Shown here piece after piece: positions 52,394 through 62,153 of a DNA stretch of 64,000 bases. This DNA comes from Aestuariimicrobium kwangyangense DSM 21549 (GTDB lineage Bacteria > Actinomycetota > Actinomycetes > Propionibacteriales > Propionibacteriaceae), in NCBI RefSeq assembly GCF_000421525.1, contig NZ_ATXE01000001.1, forward strand, positions 1,240,001 to 1,304,000, in the 5' to 3' direction. The notes under the pieces were generated by a model. That model was not told where the DNA came from and ran no database searches. It was given only the letters and a program-made list of their open reading frames with translations. The position numbers and the translations under genes are program-made. The first letter of the stretch is position 1; each line of letters begins with the position of its first letter.

Positions 52394-54487
52394 ATGCGTC
52401 CCAAGGAGAAGTTGCAGCGTCGAGTCGCGCCGTTCACGATGCAGGCCGACTTCGAGCCGTCCGGTGACCAGCCAGCGGCCATCGCCGAACTCGAACGCCG
52501 TATCCGCGCAGGCGAGAACGATGTCGTGCTGCTCGGGGCGACGGGCACGGGCAAGACAGCGACGGTGGCCTGGCTCGCCGAGCGGTTGCAGCGTCCCGTG
52601 CTGGTGATGCAACCCAACAAGACGCTGGCCGCCCAGTTCGCCAATGAACTGAGGCAGTTCTTCCCCGACAATGCGGTGGAGTACTTCGTCTCGTACTACG
52701 ACTACTACCAGCCCGAGGCCTACGTACCCCAGACGGACACCTACATCGAGAAGGACTCCTCGCTCAACGAGGAGGTCGAGAGGCTCCGCCACCAGGCGAC
52801 CCACTCGTTGTTCACCCGACGCGACTGCATCGTGGTCGCCACCGTGTCAGCCATCTACGGTCTGGGCACCCCCGAGGAGTACCTCGACCGGGCCATCCAG
52901 TTGCAGGTGGGCGACGAGTGGGACCGTGACGCCCTGCTGCGGGCGCTGGTGGGCATCCAGTACGCGCGCAACGACCTGGCAGGCACCCGCGGGACGTTCC
53001 GGGTGAAGGGAGACACCCTCGAGGTGTTCCCGATGTGGGAGGAGCTGGCCTGGCGGGTGGAGTTCTTCGGCGACGAGATCGAGGCACTCTCGACGCTCAA
53101 TCCGCTCACCGGAGAGGTGGTGACCGACGACGACGTGCTCGCCATCTTCCCCGCGACCCACTACTCCGCCGGTCCCGAGCGGATGGAGCGGGCCATCTCG
53201 AAGATCGAGGTGGAGCTCGAACAGCGCCTGGCCCAGCTCGAGAAGCAGGACAAGCTGCTCGAGGCCCAGCGGCTGCGCATGCGCACCAGCTACGACATCG
53301 AGATGATGCGCCAGATCGGAACCTGTTCGGGCATCGAGAACTACTCCCGCCACATCGACGGACGCGAGGCAGGCTCGGCCCCCAGCTGCCTGCTCGACTA
53401 CTTCCCCGAGGACTTCCTGCTGGTGGTCGACGAGTCGCACGTCACCGTTCCCCAGATCGGGGGCATGTTCGAGGGCGACATGTCTCGCAAGCGCACCCTG
53501 GTGGAGCACGGCTTCCGGCTGCCGAGCGCCATGGACAACCGTCCCCTCAAGTTCGAGGAGTTCGTCGACCGGATCGGGCAGACGGTCTACCTGTCGGCCA
53601 CCCCGGGCAAGTACGAGTTGGCACGGTCGAACGGTTTCGTCGAGCAGATCATCCGCCCGACCGGACTGGTCGACCCCGAAGTGGTGGTCAAGCCCACCAA
53701 GGGGCAGATCGACGACCTGATGGGCGAGATCCGTGGCCGGGTCGAGAAGAACGAGCGGGTGCTGGTGACCACCCTGACCAAGAAGATGGCCGAGGACCTG
53801 ACCGACTACCTGATGGAGAACGGAGTCCGCACCCGCTACCTGCACTCGGAGGTCGACACGCTGCGACGCATCGAGTTGCTGCGCGAACTGCGCATGGGCG
53901 AGTACGACGTGTTGGTCGGCATCAACCTTCTGCGAGAAGGGCTCGACCTGCCCGAGGTGAGCCTGGTGGCCATCCTCGACGCCGACAAGGAGGGCTTCCT
54001 GCGCTCGGATCGTTCCCTCATCCAGACCATCGGACGAGCCGCCCGCAACGTGGCCGGCCAGGTTCACATGTACGCCGACAAGATCACACCCTCGATGGAG
54101 TCCGCGATCGAGGAGACCAACCGACGACGTGCCATCCAGCAGGCCTACAACGCCGAGCACGGCATCGACCCGCAACCCCTGCGCAAGAAGATCGCCGACA
54201 TCACCGACATGCTCGCCCGGGAGGACGCCGACACCGAGAAGCTCGTCGACCAGGCGAGGGGGGGACGGCCCAACCGGGGACGGTCGCCGGTGCCGGCGGT
54301 CTCGCCCACCCGCCAGCTCGACACCGCGGGCATGGCGGCCAGCGAACTGGCAGACCTGGTGCAGGACCTCACCTCGCAGATGCACACCGCGGCAGCCGAA
54401 CTGCAGTTCGAGGTGGCCGCTCGCCTGCGAGACGAGATCTCGGACCTCAAGAAGGAACTGCGCCAGCTGATCGAGGCCAACCGCTGA
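52394..54487 (+). CDS. uvrB: Excinuclease ABC subunit B
   Basis: DNA-damage-verifying helicase-like subunit of nucleotide excision repair, 697 aa. Walker [17 protein letters not shown] (about residue 53), the beta-hairpin region [19 protein letters not shown]-type box VVDESHVT, and motif VI GRAARN are present, and a UVR domain ([20 protein letters not shown]) ends the protein and binds UvrC. The start is ATG 52394, 7 nt after the -10 box, so the mRNA is probably leaderless. It is a separate transcription unit: a terminator lies upstream and the terC riboswitch leader downstream. Confidence 0.97.
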   Translation: MRPKEKLQRRVAPFTMQADFEPSGDQPAAIAELERRIRAGENDVVLLGATGTGKTATVAWLAERLQRPVLVMQPNKTLAAQFANELRQFFPDNAVEYFVSYYDYYQPEAYVPQTDTYIEKDSSLNEEVERLRHQATHSLFTRRDCIVVATVSAIYGLGTPEEYLDRAIQLQVGDEWDRDALLRALVGIQYARNDLAGTRGTFRVKGDTLEVFPMWEELAWRVEFFGDEIEALSTLNPLTGEVVTDDDVLAIFPATHYSAGPERMERAISKIEVELEQRLAQLEKQDKLLEAQRLRMRTSYDIEMMRQIGTCSGIENYSRHIDGREAGSAPSCLLDYFPEDFLLVVDESHVTVPQIGGMFEGDMSRKRTLVEHGFRLPSAMDNRPLKFEEFVDRIGQTVYLSATPGKYELARSNGFVEQIIRPTGLVDPEVVVKPTKGQIDDLMGEIRGRVEKNERVLVTTLTKKMAEDLTDYLMENGVRTRYLHSEVDTLRRIELLRELRMGEYDVLVGINLLREGLDLPEVSLVAILDADKEGFLRSDRSLIQTIGRAARNVAGQVHMYADKITPSMESAIEETNRRRAIQQAYNAEHGIDPQPLRKKIADITDMLAREDADTEKLVDQARGGRPNRGRSPVPAVSPTRQLDTAGMAASELADLVQDLTSQMHTAAAELQFEVAARLRDEISDLKKELRQLIEANR

Positions 54488-54617
54488 CCCTTGCCAACTG
54501 TTGCGGTGGACACTGCGGCGATGCGTCCGCGCTTGTCATGAGGGCATTGCGTTGGTGCTGCCTCGGCGGGATCGCAGCCGAGCGCTGGTCGGCCACGGTG
54601 AAGGTGACACAATGGTC

Positions 54618-54724
54618 GGCGGAGGGGAGTACTCCATTGCGCAGGGTCGTCAACACGGACGAGATCCCGGTCCTGTCGCCCGCCTGACGCTGCTGGCGCC
54701 ATCGGGTGGAAGAGACCTCCAGCC
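54618..54724 (+). ncRNA. yybP-ykoY (Mn2+) riboswitch upstream of terC
   Basis: The 5' conserved loop GGGGAGTA (54624-54631) and the 3' loop AGAGACC (54711-54717) match the conserved ends of the yybP-ykoY family. The closing stem pairs GGAGG (54621-54625) with CCTCC (54716-54720), extended by GGC/GCC. The family senses Mn2+ and often sits before terC/ykoY genes. The rest of the uvrB-terC gap (54488-54617) holds only a CTCGGC/GCCGAG hairpin and a weak -10-like CACAAT at 54608. Confidence 0.75.
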
Positions 54725-54759
54725 CTGATTCATGCTCAACTCTCCGTGAAGGGTGCTGG

Positions 54760-55758
54760 ATGAACGTCCACATGTACACCTGGGCCATCACCATCGTGGT
54801 GATGGTCGCCGTTCTCGCCATCGACGTGCTGGTCATCGGTCGCCGACCGCACGTCCCGTCCTTCAAGGAATGCCTGCTGGCCGTCCTGCTCTTCGTCGGT
54901 CTGGCGGTGATCTTCGGCATCGGCGTCACTGTGTTCAGCGGGGCAGCCTACGGAAAGCAGTTCTTCGCCGGGTGGTTGACCGAGTACAGCCTGTCGATAG
55001 ACAACCTGTTCATCTTCCTGATCATCATGGCCAAGATGCGGGTGCCCAAGCACCTCCAACAGTTCGCGCTGCTGATCGGCATCATCCTGGCGTTGGTCTT
55101 CCGCGGCATCTTCATCGCAATGGGCGCGGCCATCATCTCCGCCGCAGCATGGGTTTTCTTCATCTTCGGCGCGTTCCTGCTCTACACGGCGGTCGACCTG
55201 GTGAAGGACTTCATCGAGAAGGACACCGAGGAGGAGGCGACCGACAACTTCCTGCTGCGATGGGTCAAGCGTCGTTTCCGTTCCACCGAGGACTTCCACG
55301 GCACCCGCATGACCATCATCGACCGCGGCAAGCGCGTGATGACACCCATGCTGATCGTGATCATCGCGCTGGGTTCCACGGACCTGCTGTTCGCCCTCGA
55401 TTCGATCCCCGCCATCTACGGGCTCACCCAGGAGCCCTACCTGGTGTTCACCGCCAATGTGTTCGCGCTGATGGGCCTGCGCCAGCTGTACTTCCTGTTG
55501 GGCGACGTGCTGCAGAGGCTGGTGTACCTGCCGATCGGCCTGTCGGTGATCCTGGCGTTCATCGGTGTGAAGCTCGTGCTGCACGCCATGCACCACTACC
55601 ACTTCGACGAGAAGCTCGGCTTCTCCCTCGACTTCTCTATCGAGTTGTCGCTCGGGGTGATCGTGGTGACGCTGTTGGTGACCACCGTGGCGAGCCTGCT
55701 CAAGTCGAGGTCGGAGCGGACCGCCGAAGTTCCCGAGTCGGTCGACTCGCCGCTGTGA
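54760..55758 (+). CDS. TerC family integral membrane protein
   Basis: Membrane protein of 332 aa with about nine hydrophobic helices. The TerC signature EYSLSIDNLFIFLIIMAKM, with Asp in helix 3, and later GSTDLLFALDSIPAIYGL are present; the repeated acidic Asp-in-membrane motifs probably bind metal. TerC/YkoY proteins act in Mn2+ export and metalation of exported enzymes, which fits the Mn2+ riboswitch directly upstream. ATG 54760 has AAGGG at a 6-nt spacing. The cytoplasmic loop around residue 160 is charged (EKDTEEEATDNFLLRW). A GACGATCGCCG hairpin follows as terminator. Confidence 0.92.
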   Translation: MNVHMYTWAITIVVMVAVLAIDVLVIGRRPHVPSFKECLLAVLLFVGLAVIFGIGVTVFSGAAYGKQFFAGWLTEYSLSIDNLFIFLIIMAKMRVPKHLQQFALLIGIILALVFRGIFIAMGAAIISAAAWVFFIFGAFLLYTAVDLVKDFIEKDTEEEATDNFLLRWVKRRFRSTEDFHGTRMTIIDRGKRVMTPMLIVIIALGSTDLLFALDSIPAIYGLTQEPYLVFTANVFALMGLRQLYFLLGDVLQRLVYLPIGLSVILAFIGVKLVLHAMHHYHFDEKLGFSLDFSIELSLGVIVVTLLVTTVASLLKSRSERTAEVPESVDSPL

Positions 55759-55780
55759 GCGAGCTCGCACCACAACCACC

Positions 55781-55819
55781 GACGATCGCCGCCACCCCCC
55801 AGGGGTGACGGCGATCGTC
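55781..55819. terminator. Terminator hairpin after terC
   Basis: GACGATCGCCG (55781-55791) with CGGCGATCGTC (55809-55819) and inner CACCCC (55793-55798) with GGGGTG (55802-55807) form a 17-bp stem with one C-A mismatch and a CCA loop. It lies between convergent terC and the aldo/keto reductase gene. Confidence 0.8.
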
Positions 55820-55836
55820 GTGTGTGCCGGGTGGGA

Positions 55837-56814
55837 TCACCAGGCGTAGGCCTCGGGGGCAGTCCCTCCAGGTCCGGGGAAGATCTCGTCGAGGCGAGCC
55901 AGGGCAGCCTCGTCCAGATCGATCGACAGCGAAGCGATGGCACCCTCGAGCTGGTCCATGGTGCGGGGTCCCACGATCGGACCGGTCACCACGGGGTTCG
56001 CCAACAGCCAGGCCAACGCCACCTCTCCGGGCTTCTCGCCGCGGTCGGCGCAGAAGCTCTCCCACTGTTCGAGCTGGGGCCGGAGCTTCTCGATCCGCTT
56101 CTGCATGCCCTCCTCGGTGCGGCGACCCTCAGCCGCGCCGGCGAGCACGCCACCCAACAGACCGCCAGCGAGCGGGGACCACGGGATGACCCCGAGGCCG
56201 TAGTGCTCGGCGGCGGGGATCACCTCAAGCTCGATGGTGCGGTCGGCCAGGTTGTACAGCGACTGCTCGCTGACCAGGCCGAGGGTGTGGCGGGCCTTGG
56301 CTGCCTCGTTCGCCGCGGCGATGTGCCAGCCGGCGAAGTTCGACGAGCCGACGTAGAGGATCTTGCCCTGGGAGACCAAGGTGTCCATCGCCTGCCAGAG
56401 CTCCTCCCACGGAGTGGCGCGGTCGATGTGGTGCATCTGGTAGAGGTCGATGTGGTCGGTCTGCAGGCGGCGCAGTGAGTCGTCCACGTTCTTGCGGATG
56501 CTCGCTGCCGACAGCTTGCCGTGGTTGGGCCACGGGGTCATGTCGCCGTAGACCTTGGTGGCCAGCACCACCTTGTCGCGGTTGCCGGACTTGGTGAGCC
56601 AGTCGCCCACGATCTCTTCGGTGTGGCCGCGGTTGTCGGCGCCGCCGTACACGTTGGCTGAGTCGAAGAAGTTGATGCCGGCGTCAATGGCGCGCGACAT
56701 GATGGCGTGGGAATCGTCGGGAGTGGTGCGGGGGCCGAAGTTCATCGTGCCGAGCACGATGCGGGACACCTTGAGTCCCGTGCGGCCGAGTTGGGTGAAG
56801 GTCATCTCTGACAT
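55837..56814 (-). CDS. Aldo/keto reductase
   Basis: NADPH-dependent (beta/alpha)8-barrel oxidoreductase of 325 aa. The catalytic tetrad is visible as Asp and Tyr in FFDSANVYGGAD, Lys in VVLATKVYGD and His in LYQMHHIDRA. SMPLAGG-type loops (IPWSPLAGGLLGG) and the cofactor region VTGPIVGPRTMDQLEGAI are typical of the subfamily that includes YajO-like and mycothiol-era actinobacterial AKRs. ATG 56814 is 7 nt downstream of a minus-strand -10 TAGGGT (56827-56822), so it is probably leaderless; GTG 56823 in frame is less likely. The substrate is unknown. Confidence 0.9.
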   Translation of the reverse strand: MSEMTFTQLGRTGLKVSRIVLGTMNFGPRTTPDDSHAIMSRAIDAGINFFDSANVYGGADNRGHTEEIVGDWLTKSGNRDKVVLATKVYGDMTPWPNHGKLSAASIRKNVDDSLRRLQTDHIDLYQMHHIDRATPWEELWQAMDTLVSQGKILYVGSSNFAGWHIAAANEAAKARHTLGLVSEQSLYNLADRTIELEVIPAAEHYGLGVIPWSPLAGGLLGGVLAGAAEGRRTEEGMQKRIEKLRPQLEQWESFCADRGEKPGEVALAWLLANPVVTGPIVGPRTMDQLEGAIASLSIDLDEAALARLDEIFPGPGGTAPEAYAW

Positions 56815-56878
56815 GTGTTCCACCCTAGGGAGACTGCCGCGGCCGGTGTGCGCACGGTGATCACATGCTCAGTGGGGT

Positions 56879-57577
56879 TCACCACCCGCGAACACGCCAC
56901 CCCGTCAGGTGCGGTCGCTCCGCACCGAGGGTGGTGGCGTCGCCGTGACCGGGATGGACGACGGTCTCGTCCGGCAGCACGTCGAAGATCTTGGCCTCGA
57001 GGTCGTCCATCAGAGAGCTGAAGTCATCCGGCCTGGCGGTCTTCCCGGGACCTCCGGGGAAGAGGCTGTCGCCGGTGAACAGGCTCGGCGGGCCGTCCTG
57101 GGGCTGCCACAGCAGGGCGATCGAGCCTGGGGTGTGGCCCACCAGTCCGATCACCTCCAGGTGTCCCTCGTGCAGCGCGACGCGGTCACCAGTCCACAAC
57201 CCCCGCTGCTCCACACCCGTGGCCTCGGCGATGGACGCGGCGTCCGGGGTCCCACAGAAGCAGGTGGCACCGGTGTCCTCGACCACCTCTGCGATCGCCT
57301 TGATGTGATCGTGGTGGCGATGGGTGGTGACCAGGTGGTGCAGGGCCCGCTGCCCCAGCGCCGACAGCAGTCGGTGGGCATCGTTCGCCGCGTCGACCAG
57401 GACCACCGACCCCTGCGTCGGCACCAGCAGATAGGCGTTGTTGTCCATCGGGCCCACCGACAACTTGTGGCAGGTGACCCCTCCGCCGAGGTCGAAGCTG
57501 GTGTGCCCGCCGGGTTCGACGTGGTGGGCCCGTTCCGTGCGGTCCGGCTGGTGACCGGGTTCGATGGGTTGGCTCAT
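56879..57577 (-). CDS. Metallo-beta-lactamase-fold hydrolase (glyoxalase II-like)
   Basis: MBL-fold hydrolase of 232 aa. The zinc ligands are THRHHDHIKA (HxHxDH), His in LVGHTPGSIALL, Asp in LFTGDSLFPGG and His in VVHPGHGD, so the site is complete. It resembles the Rv1637c-type protein that neighbours uvrA in mycobacteria, which is a hydroxyacylglutathione-hydrolase-like enzyme; with mycothiol in place of glutathione the natural substrate could be a mycothiol thioester, though this is inference. ATG 57577 has AGAGGA at a 6-nt spacing. It follows the TIGR03083 gene by 24 nt and is probably cotranscribed with it. Confidence 0.88.
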   Translation of the reverse strand: MSQPIEPGHQPDRTERAHHVEPGGHTSFDLGGGVTCHKLSVGPMDNNAYLLVPTQGSVVLVDAANDAHRLLSALGQRALHHLVTTHRHHDHIKAIAEVVEDTGATCFCGTPDAASIAEATGVEQRGLWTGDRVALHEGHLEVIGLVGHTPGSIALLWQPQDGPPSLFTGDSLFPGGPGKTARPDDFSSLMDDLEAKIFDVLPDETVVHPGHGDATTLGAERPHLTGWRVRGW

Positions 57578-57601
57578 GGTGAATCCTCTCCGTAGGGGTG
57601 G

Positions 57602-58348
57602 TCAGCCGAGCAGGGGGAGCATGACGCCCCCGGTGCCTTGGACGGTGTCACCATGGCTGCGGCCGGTCAACCACCCGAGCAGTGCCTGGTCCGAGCCGTG
57701 CACCTCGCTCCGGTCACCGACCCCGCCGAGGGCGGCCTCCAGGCCGGAGGTGGACGACAGGTGCAGCGGGGGCAGGTCATCGCGTCCCTCCAGCCGCAGC
57801 AGGGTCCACTCGACCAGCCAGCGAGCGACGGGTTGGGGAACGTGGTCGGGGGTGAAACCGACGTTCAGGTCGATGTGGTGCAGCACCACCTCGTTGAGTC
57901 GGGCCAGGGGAAGCAGGACCACCGGGATGCGGAACCCCGCACGCAGTTCGATCATGGTGTCGGGGTCGAGCCCCTCGATCTGGTCGAACACCCGGTTGAG
58001 ATTGCCGGCCGAGGTGTCCAGGTCGATCTGCAGGTCGAGGCCCGTACGCTGCGAGCCGCGCTCGATGTCGCTCTGACGGTCAGCCTCGGAGGAGTACATG
58101 CGCTGGGGGCGTCCCTTGATGAGGGCGTCGAGACTGTGCACGAATCCGTCGGCGTTGCGGGCCACGTGGGTGGCCACGTGGGCGCGGGTCCACCCGGGCA
58201 GCAGACTGGGCTCCTGCCATTCCCGGTCGGAGAGCCGGATGGTCTCGCCCAACAGGCGTTGTGTCATCTCCAGCTTGCGGGAGCGCACCTCGTGCAGGCT
58301 GCCACCGATGGACCACCCATGCGGGTGTGGCGCGGTCATCGGGCTCAT
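57602..58348 (-). CDS. TIGR03083 / mycothiol-dependent maleylpyruvate isomerase family protein
   Basis: DinB-like four-helix-bundle protein of 248 aa in the mycothiol-dependent maleylpyruvate isomerase family. The metal-site candidates are His in RAHVATHVARNADGF and the pair in LNEVVLHHIDLNVG. WTRAHVATHVA is the family hallmark. Such proteins use mycothiol as a cofactor in actinobacteria. The neighbouring MBL hydrolase suggests a joint thiol-dependent detoxification step. ATG 58348 lies 6 nt after -10 TAGGTT (58360-58355), so it is probably leaderless. It is divergent from uvrA, and the two -10 boxes lie 55 bp apart. Confidence 0.87.
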   Translation of the reverse strand: MSPMTAPHPHGWSIGGSLHEVRSRKLEMTQRLLGETIRLSDREWQEPSLLPGWTRAHVATHVARNADGFVHSLDALIKGRPQRMYSSEADRQSDIERGSQRTGLDLQIDLDTSAGNLNRVFDQIEGLDPDTMIELRAGFRIPVVLLPLARLNEVVLHHIDLNVGFTPDHVPQPVARWLVEWTLLRLEGRDDLPPLHLSSTSGLEAALGGVGDRSEVHGSDQALLGWLTGRSHGDTVQGTGGVMLPLLG

Positions 58349-58397
58349 GTCGCCAACCTAACGAACCCGGGCGCTGTGCGAAAACGGTGGACGAAAA

Positions 58398-58420
58398 CTG
58401 TCAGGGGCGAGGTCTAGGCT
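58398..58420 (+). promoter_or_regulatory. uvrA promoter, RecA-independent (PafBC-type) DNA-damage class
   Basis: CTGTCA (58398-58403), 11 bp, TAGGCT (58415-58420), 7 nt before GTG 58428. It has the same architecture as the uvrB and uvrC promoters, including the TC just before the -10. Confidence 0.7.
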
Positions 58421-58427
58421 TCCCGAT

Positions 58428-61400
58428 GTGAATGATCGCCTAGTCGTCCGCGGTGCCCGCATGCACAACCTGAGGAACGTGTCGCTCGACCTCCCGCGCG
58501 ACTCCCTCATCGTGTTCACCGGGCTGTCGGGGTCGGGCAAGTCGTCTCTCGCCTTCGACACCATCTTCGCCGAGGGTCAACGCCGCTACGTCGAGAGCCT
58601 GTCGGCCTATGCCCGCCAGTTCCTGGGGCAGATGGACAAGCCCGACGTCGACTTCATCGAGGGTCTGTCCCCAGCGGTCTCGATCGATCAGAAGTCCACC
58701 AGTCGCAATCCGCGTTCGACCGTGGGCACCATCACCGAGGTGTCGGACTACCTGCGCCTGCTCTACGCCCGCATCGGCATCCCCCACTGCCCGGTCTGTG
58801 GCGAGGAGATCAGCCGGCAGAGCCCGCAGCAGATCGTGGACCGGCTCCTCAACCTGGACGAGGGCACCCGCCTGCAGGTGCTGGCACCCGCCGTGCGCGG
58901 ACGCAAGGGCGAGCACGTGGAGTTGTTCAGGCAGTTCTCCACCCAGGGCTTCTCGAGGGTGCGCGTCGACGGCGAGATGCACCAGCTGACCAACCCCCCG
59001 GTCCTCGACAAGCAGAAGAAGCACGACATCGACGTGGTGGTCGACCGCATCGCGATCAAGGCCAGCGCCAAACAGCGCCTCACCGACTCGATCGAGACGG
59101 CGCTGGGGTTGGCGAACGGTGTGGTCGGCATCGACTTCGTCGACCGTTCACCCCACGACCCCGACCGTGAGCGGCGCTACTCCGAGAAGTTGGCCTGCCC
59201 CAACCAGCACGACATCAGCATCGAGGAACTCGAACCCCGTCAGTTCTCGTTCAACGGCCCGTGGGGTGCCTGCCCCACCTGCACCGGACTGGGCACGTCC
59301 ATGGAGGTCGATCCCGAGCTGGTGGTACCCGACAGCAGCCTGAGCCTGGCCGGGGGAGCGATCGCGCCGTGGGCCAACCCCCAGGTCGCCGCGCACTTCG
59401 AGCACGTCTACGAATCCCTCGCGGAGAAGGAGGGTTTCTCGGTCACCACACCGTGGGAGGAGCTCCCGGCGCCCGCCCGGAAGGTACTGCTGCACGGCGT
59501 GGGCGACCCCGTGGTGGTCAGGTACAAGAACCGTTTCGGACGGGTGCGGTCCTTCACCCAGAAGTTCGAGGGGGTGCTCCACTACGTCAAGCGCAGGCAC
59601 GCGGAGTCTGAGACCGACACCGCCCGCGAGCGTTGGGGCGAGTACATGCGCGAGATTCCCTGCTCCACCTGCGGTGGTGCCAGGTTGAAGCCGTCGAGCC
59701 TCGCGGTCACCGTGGGCGGACGCAACATCGCGCAGGTGAGTGAGCTCTCCATCGGTGAGGCCAGCGAGTTCCTCGCCGAGATCCGGTTGAGCGACCGTGA
59801 CCGCCAGATCGCCGAGCGTGTGCTGAAGGAGATCCAGGAGCGGCTGAGGTTCCTGCTCGACGTCGGCCTGGACTACCTGACGTTGTCGCGTTCGTCGGGC
59901 TCCCTGTCCGGCGGCGAGGCTCAGCGCATTCGCCTCGCCACGCAGATCGGCTCCGGTCTGGTCGGGGTGCTCTACGTTCTCGACGAACCGTCGATCGGGT
60001 TGCACCAGCGCGACAACCGCCGGCTGATCGAGACCCTCGTGCGGCTGAGGGATCTGGGCAACACCTTGATCGTGGTGGAGCACGACGAGGACACCATCAG
60101 GGTTGCTGACTGGGCCGTCGACATCGGTCCCGGTGCCGGTGAGCACGGCGGCAAGGTCGTCCACTCCGGTACGGTGGCCGATCTGTTGAGCAACGAGGAG
60201 TCGCTGACCGGCGCCTACCTCTCGGGTCGCCGCGAGATCCCGCTGCCTGCCCAGCGACGTCCGCTCACGGGTCGCACCCTGGTCGTCAACGGCGCCACCG
60301 AGAACAACCTGCGCAACGTCACCGTCGAGTTCCCGTTGGGGCAACTGATCGCGGTCACCGGGGTCTCGGGCTCGGGCAAGTCGTCGTTGGTCAACGGCAT
60401 CCTCTACAAGGCTCTGGCGCGCCGGATCTACGGGGCCAAGGCCGCGCCCGGTCGCCACAAGGGCATCACCGGTATGGATCAGCTCGACAAGGTCATCCAC
60501 GTCGACCAGTCGCCCATCGGACGAACGCCACGCTCCAACCCGGCCACCTACACCGGTGTCTTCGACAAGATCCGCGGACTGTTCGCCCAGACCCCTGAGG
60601 CGAAGGTGCGTGGCTACCAGCAGGGTCGGTTCAGCTTCAACGTGAAGGGTGGACGCTGCGAGAACTGCATGGGCGACGGCACCATCAAGATCGAGATGAA
60701 CTTCCTCCCCGACGTCTACGTCCCCTGCGAGGTCTGCCACGGTGCGCGGTACAACCGCGAGACCCTGGAGGTGCACTACAAGGGGAAGACGATCGCGGAG
60801 GTGCTCGACCTGCCCATCGAGGAGGCCGCCGACTTCTTCGAGGCGATCCCGGCCATCTCCAGGCACCTCAAGACCCTCGTCGAGGTCGGTCTGGGCTATG
60901 TGCGGCTCGGTCAGCCTGCCACCACGTTGTCCGGAGGTGAGGCGCAGCGCGTGAAGTTGTCGGCGGAGCTGCAGAAGCGGTCGACGGGCCGCACCCTCTA
61001 CGTCCTGGATGAACCCACCACGGGCCTGCACTTCGAGGACATCCGCAAGCTGCTGGGTGTGCTCGGCAAGCTGGTGGACGGAGGCAACACGGTGCTCGTG
61101 ATCGAGCACAACCTCGACGTCATCAAGACAGCCGACTGGCTGATCGACATGGGTCCCCAGGGCGGGTCCCGTGGCGGGGAGGTCGTGGTCGAGGGGACCC
61201 CCGAGACGGTCGCCCAGCACGAGACCTCGGCGACCGGTGAGTTCCTGCGGGAGATCCTGCACGGCCGCCACGTGCCGGTGGGGGACGCGGAACCGACGCT
61301 CATCGATGCTGAACCACCGACGGCCAAGACGGCGCGGAAGACTGCGGCTCGCAAGAGTTCGAGCCGCGCCACCAGCAAGCAGCCGGCCCCCGCGAGGGCA

Positions 61401-61526
61401 GCCGCCACCAAGCCAGCCGCCACGAAGGGCACGGCAGCGAGGTCCTCAGGCAGCAAGGCCTCCGCGGGCTCCGGCGGGGCTGCATCCCGGACCTCTGGTC
61501 GGGGAGGCTCAGCAGCAGCGAGCTGA
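58428..61526 (+). CDS. uvrA: Excinuclease ABC subunit A, with basic Ala/Lys-rich tail
   Basis: Damage-recognition ATPase of nucleotide excision repair, 1,032 aa. It has two ABC modules: Walker [14 protein letters not shown] (about residue 30) and [13 protein letters not shown] (about residue 648). Signatures are [14 protein letters not shown] and [13 protein letters not shown]. Zinc sites: CPVCGEE, a CPNQHD segment replacing one CxxC as in other actinobacteria, CPTC, and CENC...CEVC. The last ~70 residues (from about 963) are Ala/Lys/Ser/Thr-rich, basic and low complexity, beyond the usual end. The start is GTG 58428, leaderless by promoter position. Confidence 0.97.
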   Translation: MNDRLVVRGARMHNLRNVSLDLPRDSLIVFTGLSGSGKSSLAFDTIFAEGQRRYVESLSAYARQFLGQMDKPDVDFIEGLSPAVSIDQKSTSRNPRSTVGTITEVSDYLRLLYARIGIPHCPVCGEEISRQSPQQIVDRLLNLDEGTRLQVLAPAVRGRKGEHVELFRQFSTQGFSRVRVDGEMHQLTNPPVLDKQKKHDIDVVVDRIAIKASAKQRLTDSIETALGLANGVVGIDFVDRSPHDPDRERRYSEKLACPNQHDISIEELEPRQFSFNGPWGACPTCTGLGTSMEVDPELVVPDSSLSLAGGAIAPWANPQVAAHFEHVYESLAEKEGFSVTTPWEELPAPARKVLLHGVGDPVVVRYKNRFGRVRSFTQKFEGVLHYVKRRHAESETDTARERWGEYMREIPCSTCGGARLKPSSLAVTVGGRNIAQVSELSIGEASEFLAEIRLSDRDRQIAERVLKEIQERLRFLLDVGLDYLTLSRSSGSLSGGEAQRIRLATQIGSGLVGVLYVLDEPSIGLHQRDNRRLIETLVRLRDLGNTLIVVEHDEDTIRVADWAVDIGPGAGEHGGKVVHSGTVADLLSNEESLTGAYLSGRREIPLPAQRRPLTGRTLVVNGATENNLRNVTVEFPLGQLIAVTGVSGSGKSSLVNGILYKALARRIYGAKAAPGRHKGITGMDQLDKVIHVDQSPIGRTPRSNPATYTGVFDKIRGLFAQTPEAKVRGYQQGRFSFNVKGGRCENCMGDGTIKIEMNFLPDVYVPCEVCHGARYNRETLEVHYKGKTIAEVLDLPIEEAADFFEAIPAISRHLKTLVEVGLGYVRLGQPATTLSGGEAQRVKLSAELQKRSTGRTLYVLDEPTTGLHFEDIRKLLGVLGKLVDGGNTVLVIEHNLDVIKTADWLIDMGPQGGSRGGEVVVEGTPETVAQHETSATGEFLREILHGRHVPVGDAEPTLIDAEPPTAKTARKTAARKSSSRATSKQPAPARAAATKPAATKGTAARSSGSKASAGSGGAASRTSGRGGSAAAS

Positions 61527-61540
61527 CACGTCGGGAGGAC

Positions 61541-61628
61541 AGTTGGCCCAGTCCCGTTCGGATCGGTCCCGCTCAGCCCCGTCCCGTTCAGCCCAGTTCG
61601 GTTCAGCCAGTCCGTTCAGCCCAGTGTG
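61541..61628 (+). repeat. Imperfect 15-bp tandem repeats at the uvrA/Rieske junction
   Basis: About six imperfect units (starting 61541, 61556, 61571, 61586, 61601, 61614) related to GTTCAGCCCAGTCCC. GTTCAGCC is exact in the last three. The spacing is 15 bp except for one 13-bp unit. The array runs over the stop codon of the Rieske gene on the other strand (61616-61618). Confidence 0.8.
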
Positions 61629-62089
61629 ATCTGGTCGCCGTTGTCGGTGAATGGCTCGCTTGCGAGTGGCTGTGTCGCAGGGCCTCGTACGACGGAGCCA
61701 TCGGTGATGGAGAACCTCGAACCGTGGCAGTTGCACGCGATCTGCCCGCCTTCGACGGCGGTGACGGGGCAGCCCTGATGGGTGCAGATCGAGGTGAACG
61801 CCTTGAAGTCCCCCCGAGTCGGTTGGGTGACGACGATCTGGGCATCGGTGAGGATGATCCCGCCGCCGACCGGAATGCTCGACTTGGGGATGTTCTTGCC
61901 ACCCTGGACCGTGCCCCCCGAACTGGTGGCCAGCGACTTGGTGGGCTCACTCGACGCCCGGGTTGGACGGCCCGAGGCGTCGGTGGAGGAGGCACCCGGG
62001 GTCGGGGCGGCGGTGTCGGTGCCGCACGCGGCGAGACCGCACGCGGTACAGGTGGCTGCGGCGACCAGTCCGCGTCGTGTCAGTTCCAT
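61616..62089 (-). CDS. Rieske [2Fe-2S] lipoprotein
   Basis: Secreted Rieske protein of 157 aa. A twin-arginine signal (MELTRRGLVAAATCTACGL) ends in lipobox LAAC with Cys22, so it is probably exported by Tat and lipidated. A Thr/Ser/Pro-rich spacer is followed by the Rieske domain with CTHQGC and CNCHGS supplying two Cys and two His ligands. It is much smaller than the bc1 complex subunit; similar small Rieske lipoproteins of actinobacteria have no settled partner. ATG 62089 has GGAGG at a 5-nt spacing, which rules out the longer in-frame start. It is convergent with uvrA; its last bases lie in the repeat array. Confidence 0.9.
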   Translation of the reverse strand: MELTRRGLVAAATCTACGLAACGTDTAAPTPGASSTDASGRPTRASSEPTKSLATSSGGTVQGGKNIPKSSIPVGGGIILTDAQIVVTQPTRGDFKAFTSICTHQGCPVTAVEGGQIACNCHGSRFSITDGSVVRGPATQPLASEPFTDNGDQITLG

Positions 62090-62153
62090 CCGAGCCTCCG
62101 GGTTCGTGCGCTGCGGTGCGGGTGCCATCACGCTACACACCCGCCGAAACTGC

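Noticed and set aside
59148-61271. A 707-codon open frame antisense to uvrA
   Set aside because: Its low-complexity, His/Asp/Gly-rich translation mirrors the codon bias of uvrA. It has no domain and no start signal.
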